Origin: a virus
Length of the DNA stretch: 40,756 nucleotides
Virus record (IMG/VR): IMGVR_UViG_3300017527_000470
Span: 1-40,756 of that record
Direction: 5' to 3' (one strand)
Shown here: in pieces, positions 17,250-26,376 of the stretch
How the letters are laid out: each line of letters begins with the position of its first letter
How positions within the stretch are numbered: the first letter of the stretch is position 1
The notes under the pieces: model-generated
The model's database searches: none
What the model was told of the DNA's origin: nothing
What the model saw: the letters and a program-made list of their open reading frames with translations, nothing else
Translations under genes and position numbers: made by a program

Positions 17250-17743
17250 GTCGCCTGTCTCCTCTTTTGCCCGCAATTACGTTGCCTGGCCGCGGACCGC
17301 TTTCGTCGCGCCGAGCTTTGCGGTTTAAATGGTTTATGGACCGGGACTCCCAGGTCCATTAATATTTCATGCGGATATTTATCGTCCAGGATCGGCTCAC
17401 AGCTACAAGCCGGATCGGGACAAACCCACCAACTTTTTGAATGATCATCAATCATACGTGTTCGATCATCATTGATCGGCTCTAAACTCATTACCATCTT
17501 ACAAACCGGACACTTCGGGGACTTGTCGATTAAAATCCGGGTTGCTTCAACAGCCTTGCGGTTAATTACCCTGGCATTTTCGCCAAGATGATATCGTAAA
17601 TACCCCGGAATTTCGCCGGCATCAATGCCGGTCCGCTCACAATGTATTTGAAACGTTAGAAAATCTTGCATCATAGATAGCGGAAATGCAGCAAGCTCTA
17701 AATCAAGTTTTTCTATACGCTCTTTTGTTAATTCTTTTTCCAT
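17246..17743 (-). CDS. Zinc-ribbon-like protein of unknown function
   Basis: This 165-residue protein has an N-terminal helical part (about residues 1-70). A putative zinc-binding module follows, CPVC (around 78-81) paired with CPDPACSC (around 108-115), and then a strongly basic Arg/Lys/Gln tail (SSARRKRSAARQRNCGQKRRQ). The basic tail suggests nucleic-acid or nucleoprotein contact. Its stop overlaps the next start as ATGA, and it begins three bases after the upstream stop, so it is tightly embedded in the operon. No obvious Shine-Dalgarno sequence precedes it, in line with translational coupling. The molecular role is unknown. Confidence 0.65.
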   Translation of the reverse strand: MEKELTKERIEKLDLELAAFPLSMMQDFLTFQIHCERTGIDAGEIPGYLRYHLGENARVINRKAVEATRILIDKSPKCPVCKMVMSLEPINDDRTRMIDDHSKSWWVCPDPACSCEPILDDKYPHEILMDLGVPVHKPFKPQSSARRKRSAARQRNCGQKRRQAT

Positions 17744-17746
17744 TAA

Positions 17747-19096
17747 TTACGCGCACTCCCATTCCCAATATCGTAACTGCATAGAAAGTGTATTATGTTG
17801 CGCTCTAAGAAAATACCACTTACCACCGCTTTCATGGCACGGCCTAGTCGTCCACTGTCCAAAGGAACTACATTCTTCGTATATGCCTTGCCATCGGATA
17901 GTCCCCCCACAAGTCCCTGGGGGCTTGGTTAAAGTCCATGAGCCTGGATACGGCAAACATGGGTTGGTCCAACTACCGCAATTATAGGCGGCGCGATCAG
18001 CCTCACACTCTCCGTCGGTATCCGCACCACTTTGAGCCGCCGAACTAATCCTCATTACTTCTTTGTGATATTGCTTTTGATAACCCACGACAACCGTAGC
18101 AGTAACCGGCCAAAGGTTTTCAAATATACTTCCGCTACAATTGATATCCCAGGATGCCGCTGCCACCAACCCACATTGACTTGCTTTTTCATCCCAATAA
18201 CCGGTAGTATTCCGGACCGAGCCTGTAACCACTATACCGCAACCGTCTGTTACGGTAATTATAGCGGACCCACATGAACTCGGTCCCGCAATTAACGTAT
18301 TACTTCGACCGGCATCCGAATAGCTTGAAAGCGTATAGCCTTCCCCGGAAACTTCCCAATCAAACGGCCCCGCGCCCCCGGTTACAAAAACCGCGGCGGT
18401 CGCGTCCTGAACAATCGTTTCGGCGCTGTTATCCCAATCCCATTCCAGTTCAACAGTCGCCGGGCAATAAATAACCGAAAATTCCCATGTACACACTCCC
18501 CCGGACGCGGTGACTGCGGCAATTTGAACTGCGTAAGCATCATCTTCTGTCTCATGTTCATGGTAGTCATTCGGGTCAAATGAATCCAGGGCCTTGGCGC
18601 TGACTATAGTATTTGGGAATTCATCCAGCACACTGGCGTTAACCGATTGATAAGAAGATAATAACTCAGCCGGGCCATAATTAACGTATAGTCTAATCAA
18701 CAAATCTTCGGGCAAAACACCAATACCTGAAAAAGTCGTCTCGCCCTTTTTTATGGACGATGGTCCTCGTGGTATACCAAAAAGGCACCCGGTAAAACCA
18801 GGCTCGCCAAGATCTCCAGGCCCGCCCGGCGGCTCGGCGTCATGCGGCGGAATTTTCCAATCATCCGGGATCCCCGGAGGAACAAAATTAGTGGGCGGAT
18901 CATACGGCGTCCAATAATGTTCCATTTCCGGATACTCGTCATCCATATACGGTTTTTTGTCATCGGAATGAGGCCGTTTGATACGGTTGTCATATTGCTT
19001 GTCACTGGGACGTTTCATGGCCGATGTATAATCATCGGCGTGCATATAAGTCCGATGGCCATAATCCTGCTCAATGATTGTCGGCTTATCAGCCAT
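17747..19096 (-). CDS. Large beta-rich structural protein, Cys-rich C-terminal part
   Basis: This is a 449-residue protein. The start at 19096 is set by GGGAG seven bases upstream and shares one base with the preceding stop (TAATG). The N-terminal about 110 residues are Pro/Asp/Tyr-rich and probably disordered (YWTPYDPPTNFVPPGIPDDW, then a PPGGPGDLGEPGFTG stretch). The middle contains an Ig-like/PKD-like stretch (ATAAVFVTGGAGPFDWEVSG...SSCGSAIITVTDGCG), a pattern common in phage and surface proteins. The C-terminal about 130 residues have many cysteines (GECEADRAAYNCGSW, TCGG, ECSSF, PCHES). It is likely a tail or appendage component. The cysteine content is unusual for a cytoplasmically assembled virion protein. 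Confidence 0.65.
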   Translation of the reverse strand: MADKPTIIEQDYGHRTYMHADDYTSAMKRPSDKQYDNRIKRPHSDDKKPYMDDEYPEMEHYWTPYDPPTNFVPPGIPDDWKIPPHDAEPPGGPGDLGEPGFTGCLFGIPRGPSSIKKGETTFSGIGVLPEDLLIRLYVNYGPAELLSSYQSVNASVLDEFPNTIVSAKALDSFDPNDYHEHETEDDAYAVQIAAVTASGGVCTWEFSVIYCPATVELEWDWDNSAETIVQDATAAVFVTGGAGPFDWEVSGEGYTLSSYSDAGRSNTLIAGPSSCGSAIITVTDGCGIVVTGSVRNTTGYWDEKASQCGLVAAASWDINCSGSIFENLWPVTATVVVGYQKQYHKEVMRISSAAQSGADTDGECEADRAAYNCGSWTNPCLPYPGSWTLTKPPGTCGGTIRWQGIYEECSSFGQWTTRPCHESGGKWYFLRAQHNTLSMQLRYWEWECA

Positions 19097-19368
19097 TAGT
19101 CTCCCTTGGCGGTTATCGAAATACTTGGACCCGCGCCCGATACGGTGACATTGGGTTGCTTGCCCGTTGCCGTAATACTTGGCCTTCCGGCTGATACAGT
19201 CGGCTTGCTCATAATCCCAATTGCAAGAAAAGTGCCGGCATAGCAAGCCGTTACCGCGTGTCTTTGAGCGTAGCTTATTATAAGATCAGAAGGATCCACT
19301 CCTGAAAATATTGAAAACAACAACAGGCCGGTTGCTGATTGCCGTTTAAGTTTTGTGTCAACCGCCAT
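19096..19368 (-). CDS. Small conserved phage protein
   Basis: This 90-residue protein begins MAVDTKLKRQSATGLLLFSIF and then GVDPSDLIISYAQRHAVTACYAG. The pattern, a short basic Lys/Arg-x-Ser-Ala helix followed by a loop with tail-like YxG, is one I associate with small conserved phage proteins next to tail or appendage genes. The C-terminal part is a Thr/Val/Ser/Gly-rich repeat: KPTVSAGRPSITATG is followed by KQPNVTVSGAGPSISITAKG, two imperfect copies of a P-x-[VI]-[TS]-x-[ST]-G unit. It is flanked tightly by the genes at 17747-19096 and 19371-20228. The function is unknown; a structural or assembly role is inferred from context. Confidence 0.65.
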   Translation of the reverse strand: MAVDTKLKRQSATGLLLFSIFSGVDPSDLIISYAQRHAVTACYAGTFLAIGIMSKPTVSAGRPSITATGKQPNVTVSGAGPSISITAKGD

Positions 19369-19370
19369 AT

Positions 19371-20228
19371 TTATGCGTCCCCCGCCCCGAACTCACCTCT
19401 TGTAAATAATGAAGCTGAATCAGAAATATCCGAAGTGTGATCCTTATTGTCCTGGGCATCGTTGTAAACGTGAATCTTGGTCGGTGTAGTTTCGATTTTA
19501 TTTCGCATAAATTTATATAAATAGTCCAGTTTGGTCATAGCGTCCGGATTTACCGGGGGTGCTGTATCCCCCGGTTCGCCCCTGGCGTCATCGAGCATGG
19601 CGAGAATAGCGTCAAGAATAAGATCCAATCTTCCGCCGTTAATCCAATCGGTTAAGGCCCCCATCCTGGCCGCTGTGATCTCATCGGTAGCTGCAAGTTG
19701 AGTATCTAAATCAAGTCCACCCGCGTCACTGATCGGCACACCGCCGGCTGCGTCGGCTGCCGCTGCCGGCAATGCCGTACCCGCAAGCCCTCGCGTGGCA
19801 CTATAATTATCACAAGCGGATTCCAGGTTGTCTGCTGCTGCGGTGTCCTCACTAACAGCCTTAACATTGATGTCCATAAAACCCGTGTCTTTGGCTACAA
19901 ATAGTGAATCGTAAGCTGCCTCGGATAGAACCATAAATTGCATTCTGACCGGCAAACAGACCGAATCGTCTTGAATAACGATTGTCATCATGCCTTCCGT
20001 ATCGGTGTGAGAGGTCGTCAAAGTCAAATTATAGTATCCGTCGCAACTTGCGATCGCCGCCCAGGTGGCCGCTGAGATATCCGTCACTGCACTCGCGTCA
20101 TGTTTGATCAACTCGGCTTCATCAGCGGTGCTAATGTCAACACCTGTTTCCGGCGTAAATCCGTCTGTAACATCTACACACACACCGACAACCACTTTAA
20201 CCTGTGTATTTGCCCTTAAATATTGCAC
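19371..20228 (-). CDS. Conserved phage structural protein (YLKANTQVKV-type)
   Basis: This 285-residue protein begins at a GTG codon with AGGAG seven bases upstream. An ATG two bases earlier is in another frame and stops after four codons. The N-terminal 110 residues (YLRANTQVKVVVGVCVDVTDGFTPET, then STADEAELIKHDASAVTDIS, DGYYNLTLTTSHTDTEGMM) match a beta-sandwich module I recognise from many metagenomic phages, where it sits among virion structural genes. A low-complexity Ala/Asp/Gly helical linker follows (DINVKAVSEDTAAADNLE). The C-terminal part (TKLDYLYKFMRNKIE) is a short amphipathic helix. A tail or appendage role is likely; the biochemical function is unknown. Confidence 0.7.
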   Translation of the reverse strand: MQYLRANTQVKVVVGVCVDVTDGFTPETGVDISTADEAELIKHDASAVTDISAATWAAIASCDGYYNLTLTTSHTDTEGMMTIVIQDDSVCLPVRMQFMVLSEAAYDSLFVAKDTGFMDINVKAVSEDTAAADNLESACDNYSATRGLAGTALPAAAADAAGGVPISDAGGLDLDTQLAATDEITAARMGALTDWINGGRLDLILDAILAMLDDARGEPGDTAPPVNPDAMTKLDYLYKFMRNKIETTPTKIHVYNDAQDNKDHTSDISDSASLFTRGEFGAGDA

Positions 20229-20229
20229 A

Positions 20230-21333
20230 TTACGCTCCTATGTTTTTAGTATAATGGTGCATCACTATTGGTATTGTCCCGGACCCTTCCGGCGGATATT
20301 CGTCTGTCAGCGTTATCAAACTGTCAAACAAAGAGTGATAGGTGGCTTTAACCCAGGCATCGGATCGTTCTACCGTGCTAATTCGAAATTCAGAAATCTT
20401 ACCATGAAGCCGATAATCACCACTTGCAGCATTCTCCCTTCTAAAAACATGAAAAGGGGTCGTTATCGTTCTGTTAGTCCCTGAACCCCCACCATCGTCC
20501 GCCCCATTTAAAAAGCAACCATGAGTTCCAGCATTGTATGTTAACGCTATATTGTACCAAGTTGATTCGCCCAAAAGCGTATTCGCTGGAACTAAAGCAT
20601 CCCAACTACTTCCATTCCCGGTATATAACCCCCATTTGGTTGTACCGTTCGTGTGGTCCACCATAAGGGTAATTTTATGATTAAATCCAAAAAGCTGATC
20701 ATACCCGGGGTCAGGTCCTCCAGTATCAATATAAAATTGGGCTTCAACCGTAAAAAGGCTCGTAAAAGCATATGAAGCGCAATCTATGTAATCTCCGTCC
20801 GCGTTCGCCTGTAAGGCCTTATTCCCGTTCGGACCGTCTACCAGCGTAAGAGATCCTGCAAGCGTTTCCGTGGTACCATCAGCCGAATTTTTAAGCGTGG
20901 TGCCATCATACATGTGCAGAACTCTGTCGAAATCAGAATCCCAAACAGCTTGCGCCGGTGCATCCCCAATATCCCCCACATTGGTCGTATTGTCAGCATG
21001 GGCCGAATCATAATAAAGATATAAAGTGGTATCGGCACCCGAAGCCACGGCCGGGACCTTGACATGCAAAATTGCAAGCTCGCTGGCATCGTCCCAATGT
21101 TCAATTTCAACCTTACATTCTGTTACTTCGTCATCTTCGGTAACTGCTATTTTAAGCCGATTGGCATCTGAGGCAAGCTCATCAAAAACCTGAGAAATAT
21201 CAGAACTGTCAATGCCCGACGATGATGATAGTTTCACCATAACCGGAAAGTTTGTCAAAGCCCCATCGATTTTGGTGTTATCAATTACAAGCTCAATTCT
21301 CTGTTCTGCTGCCCAACCGCTTAACCAGGCCAT
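20230..21333 (-). CDS. DUF2341/LamG-like carbohydrate-binding appendage protein
   Basis: This is a 367-residue protein. Residues 1-110 (RIELVIDNTKIDGALTNFPV, then LYLYYDSAHADN) match the DUF2341 type of beta-domain. Residues from about 130 to 340 form a concanavalin-A/LamG-like jelly roll (FTVEAQFYID, STWYNIALTYNAGTHGCFLNG, GKISEFRIS). This pairing is common in phage and secreted proteins that bind glycans. There is no signal peptide, so it is likely a virion appendage or tail-fibre-type protein that contacts cell-surface polysaccharide. A two-base gap separates it from the next gene. The fold call is good; ligand and location are inferred. Confidence 0.75.
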   Translation of the reverse strand: MAWLSGWAAEQRIELVIDNTKIDGALTNFPVMVKLSSSSGIDSSDISQVFDELASDANRLKIAVTEDDEVTECKVEIEHWDDASELAILHVKVPAVASGADTTLYLYYDSAHADNTTNVGDIGDAPAQAVWDSDFDRVLHMYDGTTLKNSADGTTETLAGSLTLVDGPNGNKALQANADGDYIDCASYAFTSLFTVEAQFYIDTGGPDPGYDQLFGFNHKITLMVDHTNGTTKWGLYTGNGSSWDALVPANTLLGESTWYNIALTYNAGTHGCFLNGADDGGGSGTNRTITTPFHVFRRENAASGDYRLHGKISEFRISTVERSDAWVKATYHSLFDSLITLTDEYPPEGSGTIPIVMHHYTKNIGA

Positions 21334-21343
21334 AGTTTACTCT

Positions 21344-21682
21344 TTATACAATTACGATAGGTTCAATTGGAAATTTGATTTGAAACTTAAACGGCTTGCT
21401 GGCGCCGTAATTAACCGAAGTATAGGTCCCTTCCAGGGTCAAAATCCGCTGAACGATATCATTACCATCCACGGCTAAATCATCGCCGGATAGCTCAATT
21501 GTTTCCGAAGCTTCGGGGGTAACAATGGAAACATCCTCCCTGGAATTAATGAGATTGCCTTTCAAATCGGTCAACGTCCAGGTCGCAACATCTGGCGCCA
21601 TGGCATTATTATCCTCGTCTAAAAAAGCCGTGGTGATCCAATAAACACCTTGCTCATTTGCCATCGTTGTTAGAACGATCAT
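21344..21682 (-). CDS. Small beta-sandwich structural protein
   Basis: This 112-residue protein is composed mainly of predicted beta-strands (GVYWITTAFLDEDNNAMAPDVATWTLTD, RILTLEGTYTSV, KFQIKFPIEPIVIV), an Ig-like or tail-accessory pattern. A second ATG (MANEQG, six codons later) could also serve as the start. It overlaps the 60-residue gene upstream by 29 bases, suggesting translational coupling, and is followed after ten bases by the LamG protein gene. The typical W-T-L-T-D...N-S-R pattern is one I recall from short phage proteins located between nozzle and fibre genes. Exact function unknown. Confidence 0.65.
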   Translation of the reverse strand: MIVLTTMANEQGVYWITTAFLDEDNNAMAPDVATWTLTDLKGNLINSREDVSIVTPEASETIELSGDDLAVDGNDIVQRILTLEGTYTSVNYGASKPFKFQIKFPIEPIVIV

Positions 21683-21836
21683 TTTTTATTTTCCTTTTTA
21701 TGCCGTGCTTTGGCCGGGTCCAGAATCCTTCAGTATTTAGTGGTGGTTCAGGACCAATCGATTTTGTCTCATAAAATTGCCGTTTCCATGGCTTCGTAAC
21801 ATCGCCTGGCGGATACTTTTTTACCTTTCTGTCCAT
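21654..21836 (-). CDS. Small basic protein, unknown
   Basis: This is a 60-residue, Lys/Arg/Pro-rich protein (VKKYPPGDVTKPWKRQFYETK). It overlaps the end of the nozzle-like gene by 16 bases and the next gene by 29 bases. AGGTGA four bases before the ATG supports translation, and both overlaps fit the compact style of the operon. No domain is recognised. It could be a short adaptor or accessory peptide. Confidence 0.5.
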   Translation of the reverse strand: MDRKVKKYPPGDVTKPWKRQFYETKSIGPEPPLNTEGFWTRPKHGIKRKIKNDRSNNDGK

Positions 21837-24226
21837 AAGTTCACCTGGAATCCTACTTCCAATAGATAAAATTCTTCGTCCTTTTTGCTATTGCCGATTT
21901 TAACCGATATTAATTCACTGGTCCGGTTGATTGGAATCCGATGCCTACGAACTAATTGGCTACCGATTCCTGGCGTGATCGGGATCGCGGTTGATCCATC
22001 GGCTATGTTATTGCTAAAAATCTGTAAAATCGCGCTACCACTTTCAATGGCTTTGGCAATCAAAAGCAATTCTTCCAGATTAAGAACCTGGCCGCCGTCT
22101 GATAGTTCAAACGTTAAAGAAGCATCGATGCCGGTTGAAACGTCGTTATAGCCGTAATTAAGCTGGTAGACCGTACCGTCATCGATCCCGCCCCCTACCT
22201 GAACGATGGTTGTCTCGCCGGATCCCGCCGCCACATTGGCCATGCATGAAAGTTCCTGGGCTACGGTATCAAAGGACCACTTTTTAGTAACCAGGTCGAA
22301 AACAGGATAAATATTGGGAAGCGTAGCCGAAGAACCGGATACTAATCCAATTCGGATAACATTTTCCTGGGTATCATGTTCCAGCCACATTTCAGACTCA
22401 TAGCCTCGACGAATGCACTCGTCTTTGGTGGGCTCAAAATAGTTTCTGATATCATCTGAAATAATCGTTATGGTCCGGCCGTCTGTAACGCACACGCCAT
22501 ATCGACTGAGGAAAAAGGCCAATGTTTTGATAGTTTCATCGGTGGCTGTCGCGGTCAAAACCCCGTCCACAATAGCCACTGATTTGGCATTCATGCTGCC
22601 AATCTTGGAACTTAAAACCAGCTTGCCAAAAGTAGACGGTGAATAACCTTCAAAAAGAGTAACACACCCGCCCTCTACTCCCTTTTCTTCCTGCCAGACC
22701 ATCAGTTCATTGTGAAATCGTTTGGCCGCAACTACCGCATTGGCGCGGCCATCGCCCGCTTTTAAAATCCCGTAATCAGATCCATTTAAAACCATCGGGC
22801 TATCTTTCTGGCTGCAGTAAATGTATGCCGGCCATCGGTTGAACGTATAACAAGCCCGGTCCTTCCATACGCAATGAGATTTTGATTTTCCCAATTCAGA
22901 AACATTAAAATAAGGCATAACCAAAATTGAGATAACCGTATCGGCCGTAATCTCACTATCCCAAATAAGCTCATACCAATAAGCCTGATACTGGCTGGTC
23001 CCGAATTGGTGGGGGTGAGCAGTCATTCGGGGAAACGTAATCCAGCCGGCATTTGACATCCCGTTGGTACCATCCGCGGTACTGCCAACCGATACCCAGG
23101 AATTGCCATCCCAGTATTTCAAACTGGTCAAAGCGGTCCCCGTATCGTTGGGGGTCGCCCCAGGGTCGATATAAATCCCTTCGATCGGATCGGTGGCCGC
23201 AATGACTATTTTTTTACCTGACGCCAATTCATCCAAATCAACGGCGCCAGCCGCGTAGGTTTCCCATGTACTAGTTCCTTCAACTTGGACCTCTACCGCA
23301 TATTGGATAACCCCGTTCCAAACATTTTCCAGATCCAGCCAAGACGTGTCATATGTTACATAGGTAATCCGAACCGTTGCGCTTAACGCTGCCGATACGC
23401 GTAGTTGGTACCAAAAACCACTTGAACCATATAGGTACTTAGGTAAAAGATCGGTGGGCATGGTCCAGGACATCTTGCCTGACTGCCCCAGGGTGGCGCC
23501 TCCATCGTCTGTGGCATCGGCAAACCCGCTGACCGCTGCCCAGGTCCCGTCTGATTTGGGATAATATATCGACGCAACCGCAGCATTTGAATTGGCCGTG
23601 CCAACCGTCAAGGTGATCGACTTGACCGGCATCGGGGTTCTGAAAAATATGCAATGGCCGTTTGCCTGGGTATCCAGGGCATCTAAAATTGCCTCGGTAT
23701 CGTCGTTAATGCTGATATTATCCGAATAATCTTCTCCGATAACTGGTACCGCGCCAATCGATGAGCCCTTGTGGACATAAAGCTTTTCAATCGCACTTGA
23801 GGTCCCCCCATAAATTTGATGCTGATCAACCCCATTAGAGTGCAATAAAACATCGTCCATCACGCCCCAGGTGGCCGGAATTTGATTCGCGGATCCGGAA
23901 AAAATTTCAGAACCAAACACGCCAGCCGTCACGGTAGGGGGTTGAGAGGTGGCTTCTAAGATATCGCCATCGGACATTTGAGCAAAGAAGTGCTGTTCGT
24001 CCACCAACGTCTTTTGGAATTGATAAAGGGTTAAAACTTTGTTGGTACCATCGGCGGTTGAATGCAGTTTGCGTTGGCCGCCACGTTGCCGGAATCCTGG
24101 GTGACGGTTTCTCAAATTTTGCATTTGAGACAACCCACCAAACGGGATTGAACTTTTCTCAATGGCCGTGATACAGCCGCCTTCGACGGGAATCGCCTTT
24201 ATGTCGGTATATCGCTCAAGGGGCAT
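21821..24226 (-). CDS. Tail nozzle/hub-like protein (P22 gp10-type position)
   Basis: This 801-residue protein is rich in predicted beta-strands with repeated Trp/Tyr-bearing segments, such as SLTFELSDGGQ and VFDLVTKKWSFDT, suggesting a propeller-like architecture. The N-terminal part (GGLSQMQNLRNRHPGFRQRGGQRKLH) resembles a motif I associate with nozzle or DNA-stabilisation proteins of short-tailed phages, where an early RPGF/RxGQ patch precedes a large beta-propeller. It follows the adaptor-like gene (24242-25102), the order expected for a podovirus tail: portal, adaptor, nozzle. AAAGGA six bases upstream sets the start. Exact homology to P22 gp10 is not shown, but size, order and composition agree. 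Confidence 0.6.
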   Translation of the reverse strand: MPLERYTDIKAIPVEGGCITAIEKSSIPFGGLSQMQNLRNRHPGFRQRGGQRKLHSTADGTNKVLTLYQFQKTLVDEQHFFAQMSDGDILEATSQPPTVTAGVFGSEIFSGSANQIPATWGVMDDVLLHSNGVDQHQIYGGTSSAIEKLYVHKGSSIGAVPVIGEDYSDNISINDDTEAILDALDTQANGHCIFFRTPMPVKSITLTVGTANSNAAVASIYYPKSDGTWAAVSGFADATDDGGATLGQSGKMSWTMPTDLLPKYLYGSSGFWYQLRVSAALSATVRITYVTYDTSWLDLENVWNGVIQYAVEVQVEGTSTWETYAAGAVDLDELASGKKIVIAATDPIEGIYIDPGATPNDTGTALTSLKYWDGNSWVSVGSTADGTNGMSNAGWITFPRMTAHPHQFGTSQYQAYWYELIWDSEITADTVISILVMPYFNVSELGKSKSHCVWKDRACYTFNRWPAYIYCSQKDSPMVLNGSDYGILKAGDGRANAVVAAKRFHNELMVWQEEKGVEGGCVTLFEGYSPSTFGKLVLSSKIGSMNAKSVAIVDGVLTATATDETIKTLAFFLSRYGVCVTDGRTITIISDDIRNYFEPTKDECIRRGYESEMWLEHDTQENVIRIGLVSGSSATLPNIYPVFDLVTKKWSFDTVAQELSCMANVAAGSGETTIVQVGGGIDDGTVYQLNYGYNDVSTGIDASLTFELSDGGQVLNLEELLLIAKAIESGSAILQIFSNNIADGSTAIPITPGIGSQLVRRHRIPINRTSELISVKIGNSKKDEEFYLLEVGFQVNLWTER

Positions 24227-24241
24227 GACTTATCCTTTTTC

Positions 24242-25102
24242 CTAAATAGCTACTCCACCCACTTTAGGGCCAAAATTCGTAAATATGTCCTCATATTCCT
24301 GGTCCCCGCCTGGCGCCGTGAATTCAACCAAAGTGGATCGAAGCATATCGTTGCTTTTCAAAATGTCCTGGGCATTGGGTTTGCGTTTGGCAAGGGGGTG
24401 TTCCATCCGGATTGCAAGGGACGCTCGGGGGGCAATCAAATCATGGGACCAATCGGGAATTTCAGGTACCAGCCCATAGGCTTCATTCAAGGCGGGTGTT
24501 TCGGCTGCAATCGTCGCCACCCTGGCCGCGCTATAATCGCTAACCGTATCCACCCAATCGCCGGTAATGTTTTCGACAACCATTCCATTGAAGTAATCAG
24601 CTATCTTGGGTGCCTGGGTACAAAATGTCATTGACAATGCGGATCCGGCCACCACCAACCCATGATGAACGATACGCGGCTTTCGCATGTAAATAAGCGT
24701 ATAAACCTTGCTCCCCCCGGCCTGGTCGAGTACTAAAGTATTACCCACGCGCCGATAAGTCATTTCGCTTCCGGTCGAATTGGTTAATCGCCGCTGAGTC
24801 TCGTCAATTTTGGTAACTTTAACGCCTTCGTTATTTTTGAAATATATCAGGCGCCCAAAGTCCCAGGGAAGCGTATAAACTGAGTTGACCCCGGTTAAAT
24901 CAACTTCCTCTAAAAACAAATCGGGAACCCGCCTGGCTATCATAGCATAAAGTTCCCGAATCGTTTCGTTAATTTTTTCAACTATATAATCGTTATCAAA
25001 TCCTCCCAGGGTATCTTCCCCGCGTACTTTGGCTTCGGAATACTCGCCGAGCGCTCGGCGCACCGACGCCACCAAAGCATAACAGTTTTTGTATGTTGAC
25101 AT
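24242..25102 (-). CDS. Tail adaptor-like protein
   Basis: This is a 286-residue protein. It starts with a helical region (LVASVRRALGEYSEAKV, YIVEKINETIRELYAMI) and continues with alternating beta and alpha segments (VYTLPWDFGRLIYFKN, KVYTLIYMRKPR). A long helix-forming adaptor with a beta insertion is typical of short-tail connector (gp4/gp11-like) proteins that dock below the portal. GGGAGG six bases before the ATG sets the start. It is followed by the nozzle-like gene and preceded by two small phage proteins, consistent with a neck role. I infer the function from fold-like features and gene order. Confidence 0.6.
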   Translation of the reverse strand: MSTYKNCYALVASVRRALGEYSEAKVRGEDTLGGFDNDYIVEKINETIRELYAMIARRVPDLFLEEVDLTGVNSVYTLPWDFGRLIYFKNNEGVKVTKIDETQRRLTNSTGSEMTYRRVGNTLVLDQAGGSKVYTLIYMRKPRIVHHGLVVAGSALSMTFCTQAPKIADYFNGMVVENITGDWVDTVSDYSAARVATIAAETPALNEAYGLVPEIPDWSHDLIAPRASLAIRMEHPLAKRKPNAQDILKSNDMLRSTLVEFTAPGGDQEYEDIFTNFGPKVGGVAI

Positions 25103-25125
25103 GCTTCCTCCCGCATTGTCTTATC

Positions 25126-25869
25126 CTATGTGAGGTCGTAATTTTTAACCGCTGGTTTCCTGGTCGGAAATGGGGTCCCGTAAAGCTTCTCATGTTTTGC
25201 GGCTATTTCTGATAAAACCTCTTTCGGATAAGTTTGAATATCGGTCCAGTTTTTAATCACCCAACCAATATAGCGTTTTGAATTCATCTTGGTCATAGTG
25301 GCTTTGATTGCCTCAAAGTCGGTGTCGCCGTTGTCGCCCTGGGGTTGCTGTTTGCCGGCCAAAGACATAAGTTGTTTAAAGTTGCTGGTAAGTTCGGCCA
25401 CCTGGTCTTTTAAACCGTCAAGCGCTGTATCTTTCTTGCCAATCTCGTCTTCTAACTGTTTATTTTGTTCCATCAACAAAGAAATCTGCTTGCTGGAAGT
25501 GTCCTCGAGCTTATACGGTTCCAGCATTTTAATTCCTAATCGCTTGGCATTGGCCATAACGTTTGAGGGCGGCTTGACAAATGTTCGGTGGGTCTGCTCG
25601 CGCTGTTCGTTAATTTGATTGTACTTAACGCATTGATCGGTCCAGAATGAGTTCCACCTTTCCCGGCCTTTTTTGATCTTTTCAATTTCGATTTCGCCTT
25701 CATCTCCATACTCTAAAGATATCAAGCCACGGTTGCCATAATTGTGGATGATCTGGCGCCCCATTGCGTCTTTGACTTTTTCCCGACTGTTGGGTGATAG
25801 CTTATAATTTTGGCCGTTCCAGGTTACGGTGATTTCCTCGTCTGTTGGATTTAAAATTACCATTGCCAT
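25126..25869 (-). CDS. Coiled-coil phage protein, unknown function
   Basis: This is a 247-residue protein. The N-terminal about 60 residues form a small beta domain (VTWNGQNYKLSPNSREKVKD). A helical middle and a coiled coil follow (ISLLMEQNKQLEDEIGKKD, continuing to about residue 170). The C-terminal part (YIGWVIKNWTDIQTYPKEVL) is helical. The start codon has a strong AAGGAGG site six bases upstream. Sitting between capsid-region and tail-adaptor genes, it may be an assembly factor or a minor structural protein. No catalytic or metal-binding motif is visible. Confidence 0.65.
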   Translation of the reverse strand: MAMVILNPTDEEITVTWNGQNYKLSPNSREKVKDAMGRQIIHNYGNRGLISLEYGDEGEIEIEKIKKGRERWNSFWTDQCVKYNQINEQREQTHRTFVKPPSNVMANAKRLGIKMLEPYKLEDTSSKQISLLMEQNKQLEDEIGKKDTALDGLKDQVAELTSNFKQLMSLAGKQQPQGDNGDTDFEAIKATMTKMNSKRYIGWVIKNWTDIQTYPKEVLSEIAAKHEKLYGTPFPTRKPAVKNYDLT

Positions 25870-25926
25870 TTTTTATTCCTCCTTGTAGCTCAATAAAGAC
25901 TAGTTATATTCCTAGCCAGAATGAAA

Positions 25927-26376
25927 CTATCTGTTTATTGCATTTTGAAGTTCATCGACGGTTTTGCCACGCGGCTTTAAATTAATCCGCCGAAATGTTG
26001 AATTGAATTTACCTTTGTCTAAACGGGCGAACCTGGGGGCAAGTTGAAGCTTATCGTCGCGGGTCATGTCGCGGATAGTATCGTAGCGCTTTTTCTTTTC
26101 CTTTTCGCGTACCCGTTCCAGGTAGGTAGCCGTCGCGTTTAGACGGCTTTTCATGGATTGCCTATGGGTATCGGATTCCTCTAACTTGATAATCTCGCGC
26201 TGATCGGGATGTCGGAATCCGCCACCTTTGTCCTTAACCATCAGTACTGGGACTTTCCCGCCAACCGCTCGCTGGTAAGTAATTACAAAATGACCATGGT
26301 TGTTTTCGTAATAACAACCCAGTTTTGGGTCCAGCCTTTTCAAGTCATTTAAAAAAACTCTATCCGGCTCATACAT
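25927..26376 (-). CDS. Conserved small phage protein (MYEPDRVFL-type)
   Basis: This 149-residue protein begins MYEPDRVFLNDLKRLDPKLG and continues CYYENNHGHFVITYQRAVGG. A later basic helical section (SRLNATATYLERVREKEKKKRYD) precedes a short C-terminal tail ending in DELQNAINR. I recognise the N-terminal pattern from small phage proteins encoded between head and tail genes, but not their function. The start at 26376 fits this pattern and has AAAGGAG 12 bases upstream; an earlier ATG (26412) has no ribosome binding site. It overlaps the end of the sulfotransferase-like gene by eight bases. Confidence 0.6.
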   Translation of the reverse strand: MYEPDRVFLNDLKRLDPKLGCYYENNHGHFVITYQRAVGGKVPVLMVKDKGGGFRHPDQREIIKLEESDTHRQSMKSRLNATATYLERVREKEKKKRYDTIRDMTRDDKLQLAPRFARLDKGKFNSTFRRINLKPRGKTVDELQNAINR

